Shown: positions 1 through 8,141, counted from the first letter of the stretch. The stretch: DNA of 40,084 nucleotides from Roseomonas sp. (GCA_020249435.1 JADCFQ010000046.1:1-40084); one strand, 5' to 3'. Translations and numbers: made by a program. The notes: generated by a model not told the origin, from the sequence alone.

Positions 1-129
1 AAGGTCCAGCGCCTCTCGCACCGAATCGCGCACAAAATGCGCCAAATGACCGGGGGGGACAAACTGATGCAGCGAAGCGGGAAGTAGCCAACCCTGGTCC
101 ACATCCCACGCTCGGAAGGTCTTGCTCAT
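1..129 (-). CDS. IS1182-family transposase, N-terminal fragment (cut by window edge)
   Basis: The 43 visible residues begin MSKTFRAWDVDQGWLLPAS and continue with a PPGHLAHFVRD block. That is the characteristic opening of IS1182-type DDE transposases (IS5/IS1182 superfamily with a DUF772 N-terminal domain). The ATG at 129-127 is preceded by an AT-rich leader typical of IS ends. None of the catalytic DDE core is inside the window, so it cannot be judged whether the copy is intact. Identification rests on recall of the conserved N-terminus. Confidence 0.8.
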   Translation of the reverse strand, partial: MSKTFRAWDVDQGWLLPASLHQFVPPGHLAHFVRDSVREALDL

Positions 130-185
130 AAAACAAGTGAATCAGAAATAATACCAAAAAAACTAGCGAATTCTCAGACAGGCTC
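1..185 (-). mobile_element. Partial IS1182-like insertion sequence, transposase 5' end
   Basis: This is the end of an insertion sequence whose transposase reads leftward out of the window. It holds the first 43 transposase codons (129 down to 1), an AT-rich leader (130-170), and a terminal stretch at 169-185 that reads inward as GAGCCTGTCTGAGAATT. It is followed at 186-189 by the 4-mer CTAG, a plausible target-site duplication. The exact boundary is inferred from where the neighbouring ligase ORF stops and was not checked by alignment. The rest of the element lies outside the window. Confidence 0.7.
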
Positions 186-1700
186 CTAGCGGAAGCGTTC
201 CTTCAATACGCGGCGCAGCAGCTTACCGGCTTCGCTGCGCGGCAATGCCTCCATAAAATCAATGGCAACCGGAATCTTCAGGCTACCAAGATGGGCGCGG
301 CAATGGGCGATAATCCCTTCAGCAAGCGTGGCATTGCTTGCGCCATCGCGTGGCACGACAAGGGCATGCGGGCGTTCACCCAGTTCAGCATCTGGCACGC
401 CAATCACCGCAGCTTCCGCCACCGCCGGATGCAGGCCGAGCACAGCCTCGATTTCGGCCGGATAGATATTGACGCCGCCTGAAAGGATCAGATCAGCCCG
501 ACGGTCCGACAGAAACAGGAAACCTTCCTCATCCAACCAGCCAAGATCATGCAGCGTCGCCCAGCCCCGATCATTGTAGGCGGCTGCGGTTTTTTCGGGA
601 TCATTATGGTAGGCGAAGCGCGCCCCGCCTTCGAACCAAATACGCCCAATCTCTCCGGGCGGGAGCGCGCGGCCTTCCTCATCCAGGATATGCACCGCGC
701 CATAGGCGGGGCGGCCGATACTGCCAGGTTTGCGCAGCCAGGTCGCGCTATCAATGAAGCAAACACCAATGCCTTCGCTGCCGGCATAGTATTCGCGGAT
801 GATCGGCCCCCACCAATCCAGCATCGCCCGCTTCACCGGAATGGGGCACGGCGCTGCGGCATGAATGGCGCAGCGATGGCTGGAAAGATCGAAAGCGTTT
901 CGTACCGCATCCGGTAGCGCAAGCAGGCGCACAAACATGGTGGGCACCCATTGGCTATGCGTGGCGCGATATTTTTCGATCAGCGCCAAAGCTGCTGCCG
1001 CATCGAATTTGCGCGTAATCACCGCCATGCCGCCACCGTCAATCGTGCGTTGGACATAGCGATTGGGCGCCGCGTGATACAGCGGCGCTGGCGAAAGGTA
1101 TACCGTATCCGCATCAATTCCGTAAAAGCCCTTCCAGCTCATGTCGAATTCGGGCTTATGACGATCCGCAAAGGGAATGAGTGGACGACGAATACCCTTG
1201 GGCAGGCCGGTGGTGCCCGATGAATAAAGAAACTCGCGACCGATGGGTCTTTCGCCATCGGGCCAGGTCATGGGTTGGCCTTCCATCAGGGAATGCAGCG
1301 GCGCAAAGCCTGGAATGGCCCCGCCCAGGCTGAAGCGATGGAGCAGGTTCTGAAGATCCAGTGCCGCCACCAAGGTGCTGAGCGTCGCTTCAGCACATAA
1401 GGCCACCGCGCCGGAATCGCGCAGTACATGGGCTACCTCCTGCGCGCGCAAATGGATGGAAAGCGGCGTCACCATCAAACCGGCGCGCTTGGCGCCATAG
1501 GTCAGGATCAGGAATTCCGGCGTGTTTTCAAGCAATAGGGCAATGCCCTGCCCCGGGGTCAACCCCAAAGCCACCAGCGCATGCGCGACCTGATTCGCGG
1601 CCTCATTCAAGGCGCGAAAACTGAGGCTAGTGCCGCTATCTGGGAAGATGGCGGCAGGCTTGTCGGGTGTTGCGCGCGCCAGATTGGCAAGATGCGGCAT
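186..1700 (-). CDS. AMP-dependent acyl-CoA synthetase/ligase
   Basis: This is an adenylate-forming ligase of 504 aa, which should activate a carboxylic acid with ATP and transfer it to CoA in the cytoplasm. All family motifs are visible: the P-loop YSSGTTGLPKG (about 159-169), the A5 motif YYAGSEG (304-310), the A7 Asp in HDLGWLD (about 385), the hinge region SDRRADLILSGG (398-409) followed by NIYPAEIE, and the C-terminal catalytic lysine in SEAGKLLRR (K493). The ATG at 1700 has an AAGGAAGG ribosome site directly upstream. The substrate cannot be read from sequence; medium/long-chain fatty acid or bile-acid-like ligases are closest by motif. The TAG stop coincides with the CTAG at the border of the flanking IS, so the IS abuts the last codon. 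The acyl-CoA dehydrogenase remnant just upstream suggests a former acyl-CoA catabolic locus. Confidence 0.88.
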   Translation of the reverse strand: MPHLANLARATPDKPAAIFPDSGTSLSFRALNEAANQVAHALVALGLTPGQGIALLLENTPEFLILTYGAKRAGLMVTPLSIHLRAQEVAHVLRDSGAVALCAEATLSTLVAALDLQNLLHRFSLGGAIPGFAPLHSLMEGQPMTWPDGERPIGREFLYSSGTTGLPKGIRRPLIPFADRHKPEFDMSWKGFYGIDADTVYLSPAPLYHAAPNRYVQRTIDGGGMAVITRKFDAAAALALIEKYRATHSQWVPTMFVRLLALPDAVRNAFDLSSHRCAIHAAAPCPIPVKRAMLDWWGPIIREYYAGSEGIGVCFIDSATWLRKPGSIGRPAYGAVHILDEEGRALPPGEIGRIWFEGGARFAYHNDPEKTAAAYNDRGWATLHDLGWLDEEGFLFLSDRRADLILSGGVNIYPAEIEAVLGLHPAVAEAAVIGVPDAELGERPHALVVPRDGASNATLAEGIIAHCRAHLGSLKIPVAIDFMEALPRSEAGKLLRRVLKERFR

Positions 1701-1820
1701 GGGCCTTCCTTATCGCTTCTCTCGATTGCCGATACCCGAGGTCAGATGTCTCCGTGATCCGACATTATGTCATACGAGACTGCCTTTCCCGTGGCTTGGC
1801 AAGACCACATGCCGACCATC

Positions 1821-1960
1821 ATGTTTCATCAGCCCATGGACAATTCGGCAAATGCGTTTGTCGTTTTGTGGCGCGTGAAATCCTGCCCTATCACGCTGCC
1901 TGGGAAGAAGCCGGCGTGGTACCGCGTGAGGCCTGGCGCCAGGCGGGTGAGGCAGACTTA
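1821..1960 (+). pseudogene. Remnant of an acyl-CoA dehydrogenase N-terminus
   Basis: The otherwise gene-free stretch 1701-1995 contains, in the frame starting at 1841, the peptide FVAREILPYHAAWEEAG followed by VVPREAWRQAGEA. This is the conserved first helices of acyl-CoA dehydrogenases. The natural start could be ATG 1821 (MFHQPMD...), but that lies in another frame and would need a one-base indel near 1839-1841. After about 1960 the similarity stops and no flavin-binding or catalytic region follows. It is therefore a truncated, frameshifted relic of about 46 codons. It sits beside an acyl-CoA ligase, a usual partner in beta-oxidation loci, so a deletion next to the IS-bearing region is plausible. 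I have not aligned it; recognition is by the helix motif. Confidence 0.7.
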
Positions 1961-1995
1961 TCGTTGCGTTCGAAATCGCGAATTAGAGGGTCCCC

Positions 1996-3093
1996 TCACT
2001 CCATCACAATCTTCGGCGCCGCATCCGCCTTCGCTGCTGCCTTTTCCCAAACGCGCCGCGCAATGCGCCGATAGGATTGCGCTTCATCCGATTCAGGCCG
2101 CGCCATCACAATCGGCGTGCCGGCATCGGCCAATTCGCGAATTTCAAGCTTCAGCGGCAATTCACCCAAGAATTCCACGCCCAGCCTCTCCGCCTCGCGC
2201 CGCGCGCCGCCATGGCTGAAAATATCCGCGCGATGGCCGCAATTGGGGCAGCAGAAGAAGGACATATTCTCAATGAGCCCCAGCACCGGGACATTGACCT
2301 TCTCAAACATCCGCACACCGCGCCTGGCATCCAGCAGCGCCACATCCTGCGGCGTGGAGACAATCACCGCCCCCGCCAAGGGCACGCGTTGAGACATGGT
2401 CAATTGCGCATCCCCCGTCCCCGGCGGCATATCCACAATCATCACATCCAAGGGGCCCCAGGCGACCTGCCCCATCATCTGTTCCAGCGCGCCCATCACC
2501 ATGGGGCCGCGCCAGATCATGGGTGTTTCTTCTTCCACCAGGAACCCGATGGACATGGCCTTCAGCCCCCAACGGCTGAGCGGGGTGATGCGCTGCCCCT
2601 CAGACCGCGGCCTTTCCCGCGTGCCGAGCATTTGCGGCAGCGATGGCCCGTAAATATCCGCATCCAATAGCCCGACCTTGAGGCCATCAGCAGCCAAGGC
2701 CACCGCCAGATTGACCGCCGTGGTGGATTTGCCGACGCCGCCTTTACCTGACGCAACCGCGATGATCGCCCGCACATCGGAAAGCAGCATGGGGCCGGGG
2801 CTGGCCGGGCCGCGCGGGGCGGTGGGGCGGGCCGGGGCTTCGGCGCGATGCGCCGTCAGCACCGCGGTGGCTGAGATCACCCCCGGCACGGCGCGGGCGG
2901 CGGATTCGGCTGTCACGCGCAGCGGTTCCAGGCTGGCAGCGGCTTCGCGGGCCACCTGCAGCGCGAAATGCACCATGCCATCGCGCACCACCAGGCCCTG
3001 CACCATCCCTGCCGAAACCACATCCCGGCCCGAAGCCGGGTCCTTCACCGCCGCCAGGGCCTTGGTCACCGCTGCCGCCAAATCATCCGCCAT
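1996..3093 (-). CDS. apbC: Mrp/NBP35 family iron-sulfur cluster carrier ATPase
   Basis: This is a 365-aa P-loop ATPase that binds and transfers Fe-S clusters to apoproteins in the cytoplasm. Residues 1-80 form a MIP18/DUF59-type domain. The deviant Walker A SGKGGVGKST is at 115-124, the switch DADIYGPSLPQ at about 144-154, and Walker B VMIVDMPPGTGDAQL at about 217-231. The CPNC pair (C282, C285) that holds the bridging cluster in the dimer is intact. Length is normal for the family. The gene is divergent from hflK across a 178-bp region, a neighbourhood common in Acetobacteraceae/Rhodospirillales. Nothing unusual is seen. Confidence 0.95.
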   Translation of the reverse strand: MADDLAAAVTKALAAVKDPASGRDVVSAGMVQGLVVRDGMVHFALQVAREAAASLEPLRVTAESAARAVPGVISATAVLTAHRAEAPARPTAPRGPASPGPMLLSDVRAIIAVASGKGGVGKSTTAVNLAVALAADGLKVGLLDADIYGPSLPQMLGTRERPRSEGQRITPLSRWGLKAMSIGFLVEEETPMIWRGPMVMGALEQMMGQVAWGPLDVMIVDMPPGTGDAQLTMSQRVPLAGAVIVSTPQDVALLDARRGVRMFEKVNVPVLGLIENMSFFCCPNCGHRADIFSHGGARREAERLGVEFLGELPLKLEIRELADAGTPIVMARPESDEAQSYRRIARRVWEKAAAKADAAPKIVME

Positions 3094-3271
3094 CGCTTGA
3101 AAAGCCCCTGTTCATGGTCAATATCCGCCCAGCCCGGGGTTACAGCGCCGTTAGCTGCTTTCCGGGAGGGTCGCGCGCCTCTATATGGGGCTTGGCTTCC
3201 CGCTTGAAGCATCCCGCCCGGTTTTGGGCCTTTGGTTTTTTGACGTTCACCTGCTGGAGGCCGAGCCTTTC
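3094..3271. promoter_or_regulatory. Divergent intergenic region between apbC and hflK
   Basis: This 178-bp gap between two oppositely oriented genes must hold the promoters for both. I see no convincing -35/-10 pair and no strong palindrome. The only clear element is the hflK ribosome site GGAGG at 3256-3260, which selects ATG 3272 over earlier in-frame starts. Confidence 0.45.
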
Positions 3272-4492
3272 ATGCCCTGGAATAACAATAGTGGCGGTCA
3301 AAGCCCCTGGGGCAATCCGCGCCCTCAGGGCCCTTGGGGCCAGCCCCCTTCGGGTGGCGGTGGTGGTGGCGGCCAGGGTGGCCGTGGCCCGGATATAGAT
3401 GACGCGATCCGCCAGGCGCAGGACGCTATCCGGCGCGTGCTGCCGAGCGGCGGTGCCGGCGGTGGCAAGCTTATCGCCCTGGTTGGCATTGTGGTGGTGC
3501 TCGGCTGGGCGCTTTCCGGCTTTTATCGGGTGCAGCCTGATGAGCAGGGCGTGGTCATGCGCTTCGGCGCCTTCAGCCATACAACTCAGCCTGGCTTGAA
3601 TTATCGCCTGCCCTGGCCGATCGAAAGCCACACCACACCGCGTGTCACACGCATCAACCGCGTGGATATCGGCTTTGTCGGCGCGCAGGATGGGGCCATT
3701 GCCGGTGGGCGCGTTCTGCCTGCGCGTGATGTGCTCGAAGAAAGCCTGATGCTGACGGGCGATGAGAATATCATTGACATTGATGTCGCCGTGTTCTGGC
3801 GCATCCGCGATGCGGGCGAATTCCTGTTCAATACGCGCAACCCAGAAAGCACGGTGAAAACCGCCGCCGAGAGCGTGATGCGTGAAGTGATCGGGCGCAC
3901 CGCGATCCAGCCGGCGCTGACCGAAGCGCGTGCGCAGATCGAACAGGAAGTACGCCGCGGTGCCCAGGCGATCATGGACCAATACAAGGCCGGCATTGAA
4001 ATCACGCAGGTACAATTGCAGAAGGTGGACCCGCCGGCGCAGGTGGTTGATGCCTTCCGCGACGTGCAGCGCGCCAATGCCGACCGTGAGCGTCAGCGCA
4101 ATGAAGCCGAAAGCTTCCGCAATGACATCATCCCCCGCGCCCGTGGTGAGGCTGAACGCATGGTGCAGGAAGCCCAGGGCTTCCGCGAAAGCCAGGTGGC
4201 GCGTGCCGGCGGTGAAAGTGCGCGCTTCCTATCCGTGCTTTCGGCTTACGAACAGGCGCGCGATGTGACCACGCGCCGGATGTATCTGGAAACCATGGAA
4301 GAAATACTCCGCCGCAATCCCAAGGTGATTGTGGATGACCGACTGCAAGGCGTGGTGCCCTTCCTGCAATTGGGTGAAACGGGTGGCGCGCGTCAGCCGC
4401 CTGCCGCCGTGCCGCAGCAGCGGCCCGCGCCGCTGCCACCAGGTGCGGCTGCCGCACCCATGATGCAAAATCGCACGGGAGTGCCGCGATGA
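3272..4492 (+). CDS. hflK: FtsH protease modulator HflK (SPFH family)
   Basis: This is a 406-aa inner-membrane protein that with HflC forms the periplasmic cage around FtsH and limits its access to membrane substrates. A Gly/Pro/Asn-rich cytoplasmic tail (1-60) includes a poly-Gly run, and a single transmembrane helix lies at about 66-84. The SPFH/band-7 domain begins RVQPDEQGVVMRFG and is followed by long charged helices. The C-terminus is Pro/Ala-rich. The start at 3272 is preferred because GGAGG lies 11 bases upstream and the protein then begins MPWNNNSGGQSPWG, as HflK usually does; a start at 3185 would add untypical residues. The stop overlaps the hflC start (ATGA), so the two are translationally coupled. 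Confidence 0.96.
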   Translation: MPWNNNSGGQSPWGNPRPQGPWGQPPSGGGGGGGQGGRGPDIDDAIRQAQDAIRRVLPSGGAGGGKLIALVGIVVVLGWALSGFYRVQPDEQGVVMRFGAFSHTTQPGLNYRLPWPIESHTTPRVTRINRVDIGFVGAQDGAIAGGRVLPARDVLEESLMLTGDENIIDIDVAVFWRIRDAGEFLFNTRNPESTVKTAAESVMREVIGRTAIQPALTEARAQIEQEVRRGAQAIMDQYKAGIEITQVQLQKVDPPAQVVDAFRDVQRANADRERQRNEAESFRNDIIPRARGEAERMVQEAQGFRESQVARAGGESARFLSVLSAYEQARDVTTRRMYLETMEEILRRNPKVIVDDRLQGVVPFLQLGETGGARQPPAAVPQQRPAPLPPGAAAAPMMQNRTGVPR

Positions 4493-5382
4493 ACCGCTCC
4501 ATCATTCTGCTTGGCGTATTGGCGGCGGCGATTTTCACCGCGTCTTCCACGCTGTTTACCGTGCACCAAACGCAGCAGGTGCTGATCACGCAATTCGGCG
4601 AACCGCGCCGCGTGATCCAGGAACCGGGCCTGCATTGGAAGCTGCCCTTCATCCAATCGGTGATTGGCTTTGATCGGCGCCTGCTTGATTTTGATGCGCC
4701 GGGCGAAGAAGTGATCCTGGGTGACCAGCGCCGGCTGATCGTGGATAGCTTCACGCGCTATCGCATCACTGATCCGCTACGCTTCTTCCAAACGGTGGGC
4801 GCGACCGAGGCCGGCATTCGCGCACGGCTTAATTCCATCGTCACTTCATCCTTGCGGCGCGTTTTGGGTAATGAGCCCTTGCTGGCGGTATTGTCCACGG
4901 ATCGCGCGCGCATCATGGGTGAAATTCGCCGTCAGGTGAATGAGGAAGCGCGCCAATTCGGGATTGCGGTTGAGGATGTGCGCATCCGCCGCGCCGATCT
5001 GCCGGGCGAAAACACGCAAGCCATCCTGTCGCGCATGCAATCCGAACGTGAACGCGTGGCGCGCGAAGCCCGCGCGGAAGGTGCGGAAGTGGCGCAGCGC
5101 GTGCGGGCGGGCGCTGAACGCGAACGCACGGTGCTGATCGCGGAAGCCCAGGCGCAGGCCGATATCCTGCGCGGTCAGGGCGAACAGGAAGCCATCCGCA
5201 TCTTCGCGGAAGCCTTCCAGCGCGACCCGGCCTTCTTCCAATTCTGGCGCACCATGCAGGCCTATCGTGAAGCCTTTGCCGAAGGCGATACGCGGCTGGT
5301 GCTGACGCCTGATTCGGAATTCTTCCGCTACTTCCGCGAAAGTCCGAATGGCCTTCAAGCCCCGGCGCCTGCGCCGCGGTGA
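4489..5382 (+). CDS. hflC: FtsH protease modulator HflC (SPFH family)
   Basis: This 297-aa partner of HflK has one N-terminal membrane helix (about 4-23) followed by the SPFH domain. The signature region runs HQTQQVLITQFGEPRRV and then EPGLHWKLPF, with a conserved DRRLLDFDAPGEE block. The second half is a coiled-coil-like charged helix (ERERVAREARAEGAEVAQRV), then the LRGQGEQEAIRIFAEAF region typical of HflC. It overlaps hflK by four bases and its TGA overlaps the GTG of the next small gene. No domain is missing. Confidence 0.96.
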   Translation: MNRSIILLGVLAAAIFTASSTLFTVHQTQQVLITQFGEPRRVIQEPGLHWKLPFIQSVIGFDRRLLDFDAPGEEVILGDQRRLIVDSFTRYRITDPLRFFQTVGATEAGIRARLNSIVTSSLRRVLGNEPLLAVLSTDRARIMGEIRRQVNEEARQFGIAVEDVRIRRADLPGENTQAILSRMQSERERVAREARAEGAEVAQRVRAGAERERTVLIAEAQAQADILRGQGEQEAIRIFAEAFQRDPAFFQFWRTMQAYREAFAEGDTRLVLTPDSEFFRYFRESPNGLQAPAPAPR

Positions 5383-5573
5383 GCTTTACCACGCTGCTCC
5401 AGGGCATTGCCGTTGTGCTGGCCCTGGAAGGCTTGGCCTATGCCATCGCGCCGGGCTTCATGCGGCGCGCTTTGGCAAGCCTGGCTGAAACGCCCGAGGC
5501 ACGGCTCAGAATAGGCGGGCTGATCGCGGCGGCGGGCGGTATTGGCCTTGCCTGGCTGCTCAGGCTTTGGTGA
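5379..5573 (+). CDS. DUF2065 family small membrane protein (YjeT-like)
   Basis: This 64-aa protein has two predicted membrane helices (about 5-24 and 43-62) joined by a short basic loop with FMRRALASLAE. DUF2065 proteins of this size normally follow hflC. The start is GTG at 5379, overlapping the hflC TGA (GTGA), which points to translational coupling and a link to the HflKC complex. The molecular function of the family is not established. The short loop and the LRIGGLIAAAGGIGLAWLLR helix match family members from memory. Confidence 0.87.
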   Translation: MSFTTLLQGIAVVLALEGLAYAIAPGFMRRALASLAETPEARLRIGGLIAAAGGIGLAWLLRLW

Positions 5574-5677
5574 CGCGGTCGCTTTTTGTCGCATTTCGTT
5601 GCAGTGAGATGGCTTAAATTCGCCTGACCGACGCCAATCTGTTAGGATTATAGATGCCTGCCCCGAGGAGAGCTTCC

Positions 5678-7192
5678 TTGCGTATCGCCCATCTTGCCCT
5701 TGCCGGCGCCATGGCCTTGGCACCGCTCGCCCCCCTGCCCCTGATCAGCACGGCCCAGGCGCAGCAGCGCGCGCCGGAAAGCTTTGCGCCACTCGCGCGG
5801 GAATTGCTGCCGGCGGTGGTGAATATCTCCACCTCCAAGAATGTCGCCCCGCGCGGCGGCCGCCCGAATGCGCCTGAAATGCCGCAATTGCCGCCGGGCA
5901 GCCCTTTTGAGGAATTCTTCCGCGATTTCTTCAATCGGAACCGCCCGCCGGGCCAAGGTCAGGGCGAAGGCCCGCAGCAGCGCCAGCGCCGCGCTCAATC
6001 GCTCGGGTCCGGCTTCATCATTGATGCCCGCGAAGGGATTGTGGTGACCAATAATCACGTGATTGATGGCGCTGATGAAATCAATGTGATCCTGCAGGAC
6101 AAGACCAGCATCCGCGCCGAATTGGTGGGTACGGACCCGCGCACGGATATCGCGGTGCTGCGCATCAAGCATGACAAGCCGCTATCCGCCGTACCCTTTG
6201 GCGATTCGGATCAATCGGAAGTGGGTGATTGGGTCATTGCCATCGGCAATCCCTTCGGCTTTGGCGGTACGGTCACGGCGGGGATTATCTCGGCCCGCGG
6301 GCGCGATATCGGCCAGGGGCTCTATGATGATTTCATCCAGACGGACGCTTCGATCAATCAGGGCAATTCTGGTGGGCCTCTGTTTAACATGCGCGGCCAG
6401 GTGATTGGCATCAATACTGCCATTGTCTCACCGAGCGGTGTTTCTGCCGGGCTTGGTTTTTCCATCCCGTCCAATTTGGCAACGCGCGTTGTGGCGCAGC
6501 TCCGTGACGCTGGGCGCGTGCGGCGCGGCTGGATTGGCGTGAATATCCAGGCGGTGACGGATGACATTGCCGAAGCGCTTCGCCTGCCTGCGGGCACGCG
6601 CGGTGCCCTTGTGGCGAATGCGCAAGCCGATGGCCCTGCGGCGCAGGCCGGCATTCGCTCGGGCGATGTGATCATCCGCTTCAATGGCGTCGCGGTGCCG
6701 GAAATGCGGGCGCTGCCGCGGATTGTCGCGGATAATAATGTCGGCAGTGCCGTGCCCGTGGTGATCTGGCGCGATGGCAAGGAAGAAACCGTGAGTGTGA
6801 CGCTGGGCGAATTGCCGACGGAACAACGCCAGGCGAGTGCTCCGGCGGCGCCTCCTGCCGGTCAGGGGCCGGTGGAATTGACCGGGCTTGGGCTGCGGGT
6901 GGCGACCATCACTAATGAGCTTCGTCAGCGCTTCAACCTGAAGCCCGAACAGCGCGGCGTGGTGATTGTGGAAGTGATCCCCGGCACCCCGGCGGCAGAG
7001 CGTGAACTGCGCCCTGGCGATGTGATTGTGGAAGTGCAGCAGAACCGCGTGACAACGCCGGCGGAGGTGCAGGAACAGATTGAGCGCTTGCGTCGGCAGA
7101 ACCGCAATGTCGGGCTGTTTGCGGTGGAAAACGCCAGTGGGCAGCGCTTTGTGCCGCTGCGGCTCAATGCCCAGGGCAATGCGCCGGGGTGA
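5678..7192 (+). CDS. degP: Do/DegP (HtrA) family periplasmic serine endoprotease
   Basis: This is a periplasmic chaperone-protease for misfolded envelope proteins. Numbering from TTG 5678 (504 aa), a signal peptide ends at STAQA around residue 28. The trypsin-like domain carries the triad H127 (TNNHVID), D157 (DPRTDIAVL) and S231 (NQGNSGGP). PDZ1 covers about 270-360 and PDZ2 about 405-495. An ATG at 5654 is in frame, but a GAGGAGA ribosome site at 5665-5671 lies inside that extension, seven bases before TTG 5678. The TTG start gives a clean basic-hydrophobic signal (MRIAHLALAGAMALAP), so I prefer it. The HflKC-DUF2065-Do protease order is a known envelope quality-control cluster. A hairpin follows the stop. 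Confidence 0.95.
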   Translation: MRIAHLALAGAMALAPLAPLPLISTAQAQQRAPESFAPLARELLPAVVNISTSKNVAPRGGRPNAPEMPQLPPGSPFEEFFRDFFNRNRPPGQGQGEGPQQRQRRAQSLGSGFIIDAREGIVVTNNHVIDGADEINVILQDKTSIRAELVGTDPRTDIAVLRIKHDKPLSAVPFGDSDQSEVGDWVIAIGNPFGFGGTVTAGIISARGRDIGQGLYDDFIQTDASINQGNSGGPLFNMRGQVIGINTAIVSPSGVSAGLGFSIPSNLATRVVAQLRDAGRVRRGWIGVNIQAVTDDIAEALRLPAGTRGALVANAQADGPAAQAGIRSGDVIIRFNGVAVPEMRALPRIVADNNVGSAVPVVIWRDGKEETVSVTLGELPTEQRQASAPAAPPAGQGPVELTGLGLRVATITNELRQRFNLKPEQRGVVIVEVIPGTPAAERELRPGDVIVEVQQNRVTTPAEVQEQIERLRRQNRNVGLFAVENASGQRFVPLRLNAQGNAPG

Positions 7193-7198
7193 CGTGCA

Positions 7199-7228
7199 AG
7201 GGGTGCCCCATCAGGCTGGGTCACCCCT
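7199..7228. terminator. Stem-loop between convergent degP and SDR genes
   Basis: AGGGGTG (7199-7205) pairs with CACCCCT (7222-7228), and an inner CCC/GGG pair (7207-7209 with 7218-7220) extends the stem. It lies in the 44-bp gap between two convergent stop codons, where a bidirectional terminator is expected. The downstream T tract is weak (CGTCTTTC). Confidence 0.5.
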
Positions 7229-7236
7229 ACCGTCTT

Positions 7237-7989
7237 TCAGGTCAAAAACGCCCCGCCATTCACATGCAGGGTCTGGCCGGTGATATAGCCGCCCTCCGGC
7301 CCCGCCAGCAGGCGCACCACATCGGCGATTTCGGCAACACTCGCGCGGCGGCGCATGGGAATGCCATTATCTGCCAGGGTGCTCGGCATGGACCCGGCCG
7401 AGGCACCGCGCACCGTATCCACTGCACCGGGGGCGACGCTATTGGCGCGAATGCCGTGCGGCGCCAATTCCACAGCCAGCGCGCGCATCAAGCCTTCAAG
7501 CCCTGCCTTTGAAGCCGAGACATGCGCCCGATTGGGCGTGCCGACATGGGTGGAAATCCCCGATAGCCCGATGATCGAACCGCCCCCGCGCGCAATCATC
7601 TGCGGCACAAAGGCTTGCGTGACAATGAAGGCGCCGTCCAGCGCGACGGAGAGAATTTCTCGCCATTCCGCGAAGGACATATCCAGGAAGCCGGTTTGGC
7701 GGCGCAGCCCCGCATTGGTCACCAGAATATCCACGCCGCCCATTTCGGCAGCGACAGCCGCGGCCATGCCGGCCACTTCCTCGGGCTTGGAGATATCGGC
7801 GCGATAGGCCATGGCGCGGCCGCCAAAGGCGATGATTTCATCGGCCACGGCCTTGATGGCGGCTTCATCCGATCGGCCATTCACCACAATGGCAGCGCCA
7901 TCGGCAGCGAGCCGGAGCGCAATGGCGCGACCGATATTCTTGCCCGCACCCGTAACCAGCGCGACCTTGCCCGCAAGGGAAGTGTTCAT
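7237..7989 (-). CDS. SDR family NAD(P)-dependent oxidoreductase (atypical active site)
   Basis: This 250-aa Rossmann-fold protein belongs to the classical short-chain dehydrogenase/reductase family. The cofactor motif TGAGKNIG is at 13-20, NAG at 92-94, and the C-terminal VAPGAVDT segment is present, followed by GGYITGQTLHVNGG. The active-site helix reads PNRAHVSASKAGLEG, so the position normally held by the catalytic Tyr of YxxxK is Val157, with His156 beside it and Lys161 kept. The DNA (cat gtc tcg gct tca aag) reads this cleanly. Either a neighbouring residue substitutes or the enzyme is a specialised subfamily. It is divergent from the FAD monooxygenase across a 152-bp region rich in inverted repeats, which hints at joint control. 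Substrate unknown. Confidence 0.88.
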   Translation of the reverse strand: MNTSLAGKVALVTGAGKNIGRAIALRLAADGAAIVVNGRSDEAAIKAVADEIIAFGGRAMAYRADISKPEEVAGMAAAVAAEMGGVDILVTNAGLRRQTGFLDMSFAEWREILSVALDGAFIVTQAFVPQMIARGGGSIIGLSGISTHVGTPNRAHVSASKAGLEGLMRALAVELAPHGIRANSVAPGAVDTVRGASAGSMPSTLADNGIPMRRRASVAEIADVVRLLAGPEGGYITGQTLHVNGGAFLT

Positions 7990-8040
7990 GAGCGTTTCTC
8001 CATTTTCGGCAGGCAGGATAGGCGCATTCGCCCGGCGATG

Positions 8041-8063
8041 AAATCCGCCCCTGGGCGGGATTT
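8041..8063. promoter_or_regulatory. Inverted repeat in the SDR/monooxygenase divergent region
   Basis: AAATCC (8041-8046) mirrors GGATTT (8058-8063), and the interior GCC/GGC can also pair. The result is a stem of about nine pairs with one bulge. It lies 52 bases from the SDR start and 79 bases from the monooxygenase start, a suitable place for an operator. No regulator gene is adjacent. Confidence 0.35.
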
Positions 8064-8121
8064 GCGGCGCTGCGCCGGGGGGCTTAGGATTGGGGAATAT
8101 GTGGCGCCCCGTCCGGCGCAG
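8062..8121 (+). promoter_or_regulatory. Possible monooxygenase promoter and leader inverted repeat
   Basis: TTGCGG (8062-8067) and TAGGAT (8085-8090) are separated by 17 bases and could be a weak sigma-70 promoter for the gene at 8142. A perfect 9-base inverted repeat, CTGCGCCGG (8070-8078) and CCGGCGCAG (8113-8121), brackets the likely transcription start. Both are sequence observations only. Confidence 0.3.
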
Positions 8122-8141
8122 AAGGTTGAAGGCAGAAGCAG

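Noticed and set aside
3345-3385. GGT/GGC-rich run in hflK as a tandem-repeat locus
   Set aside because: It encodes the poly-Gly stretch usual in HflK tails and is not a regular array.
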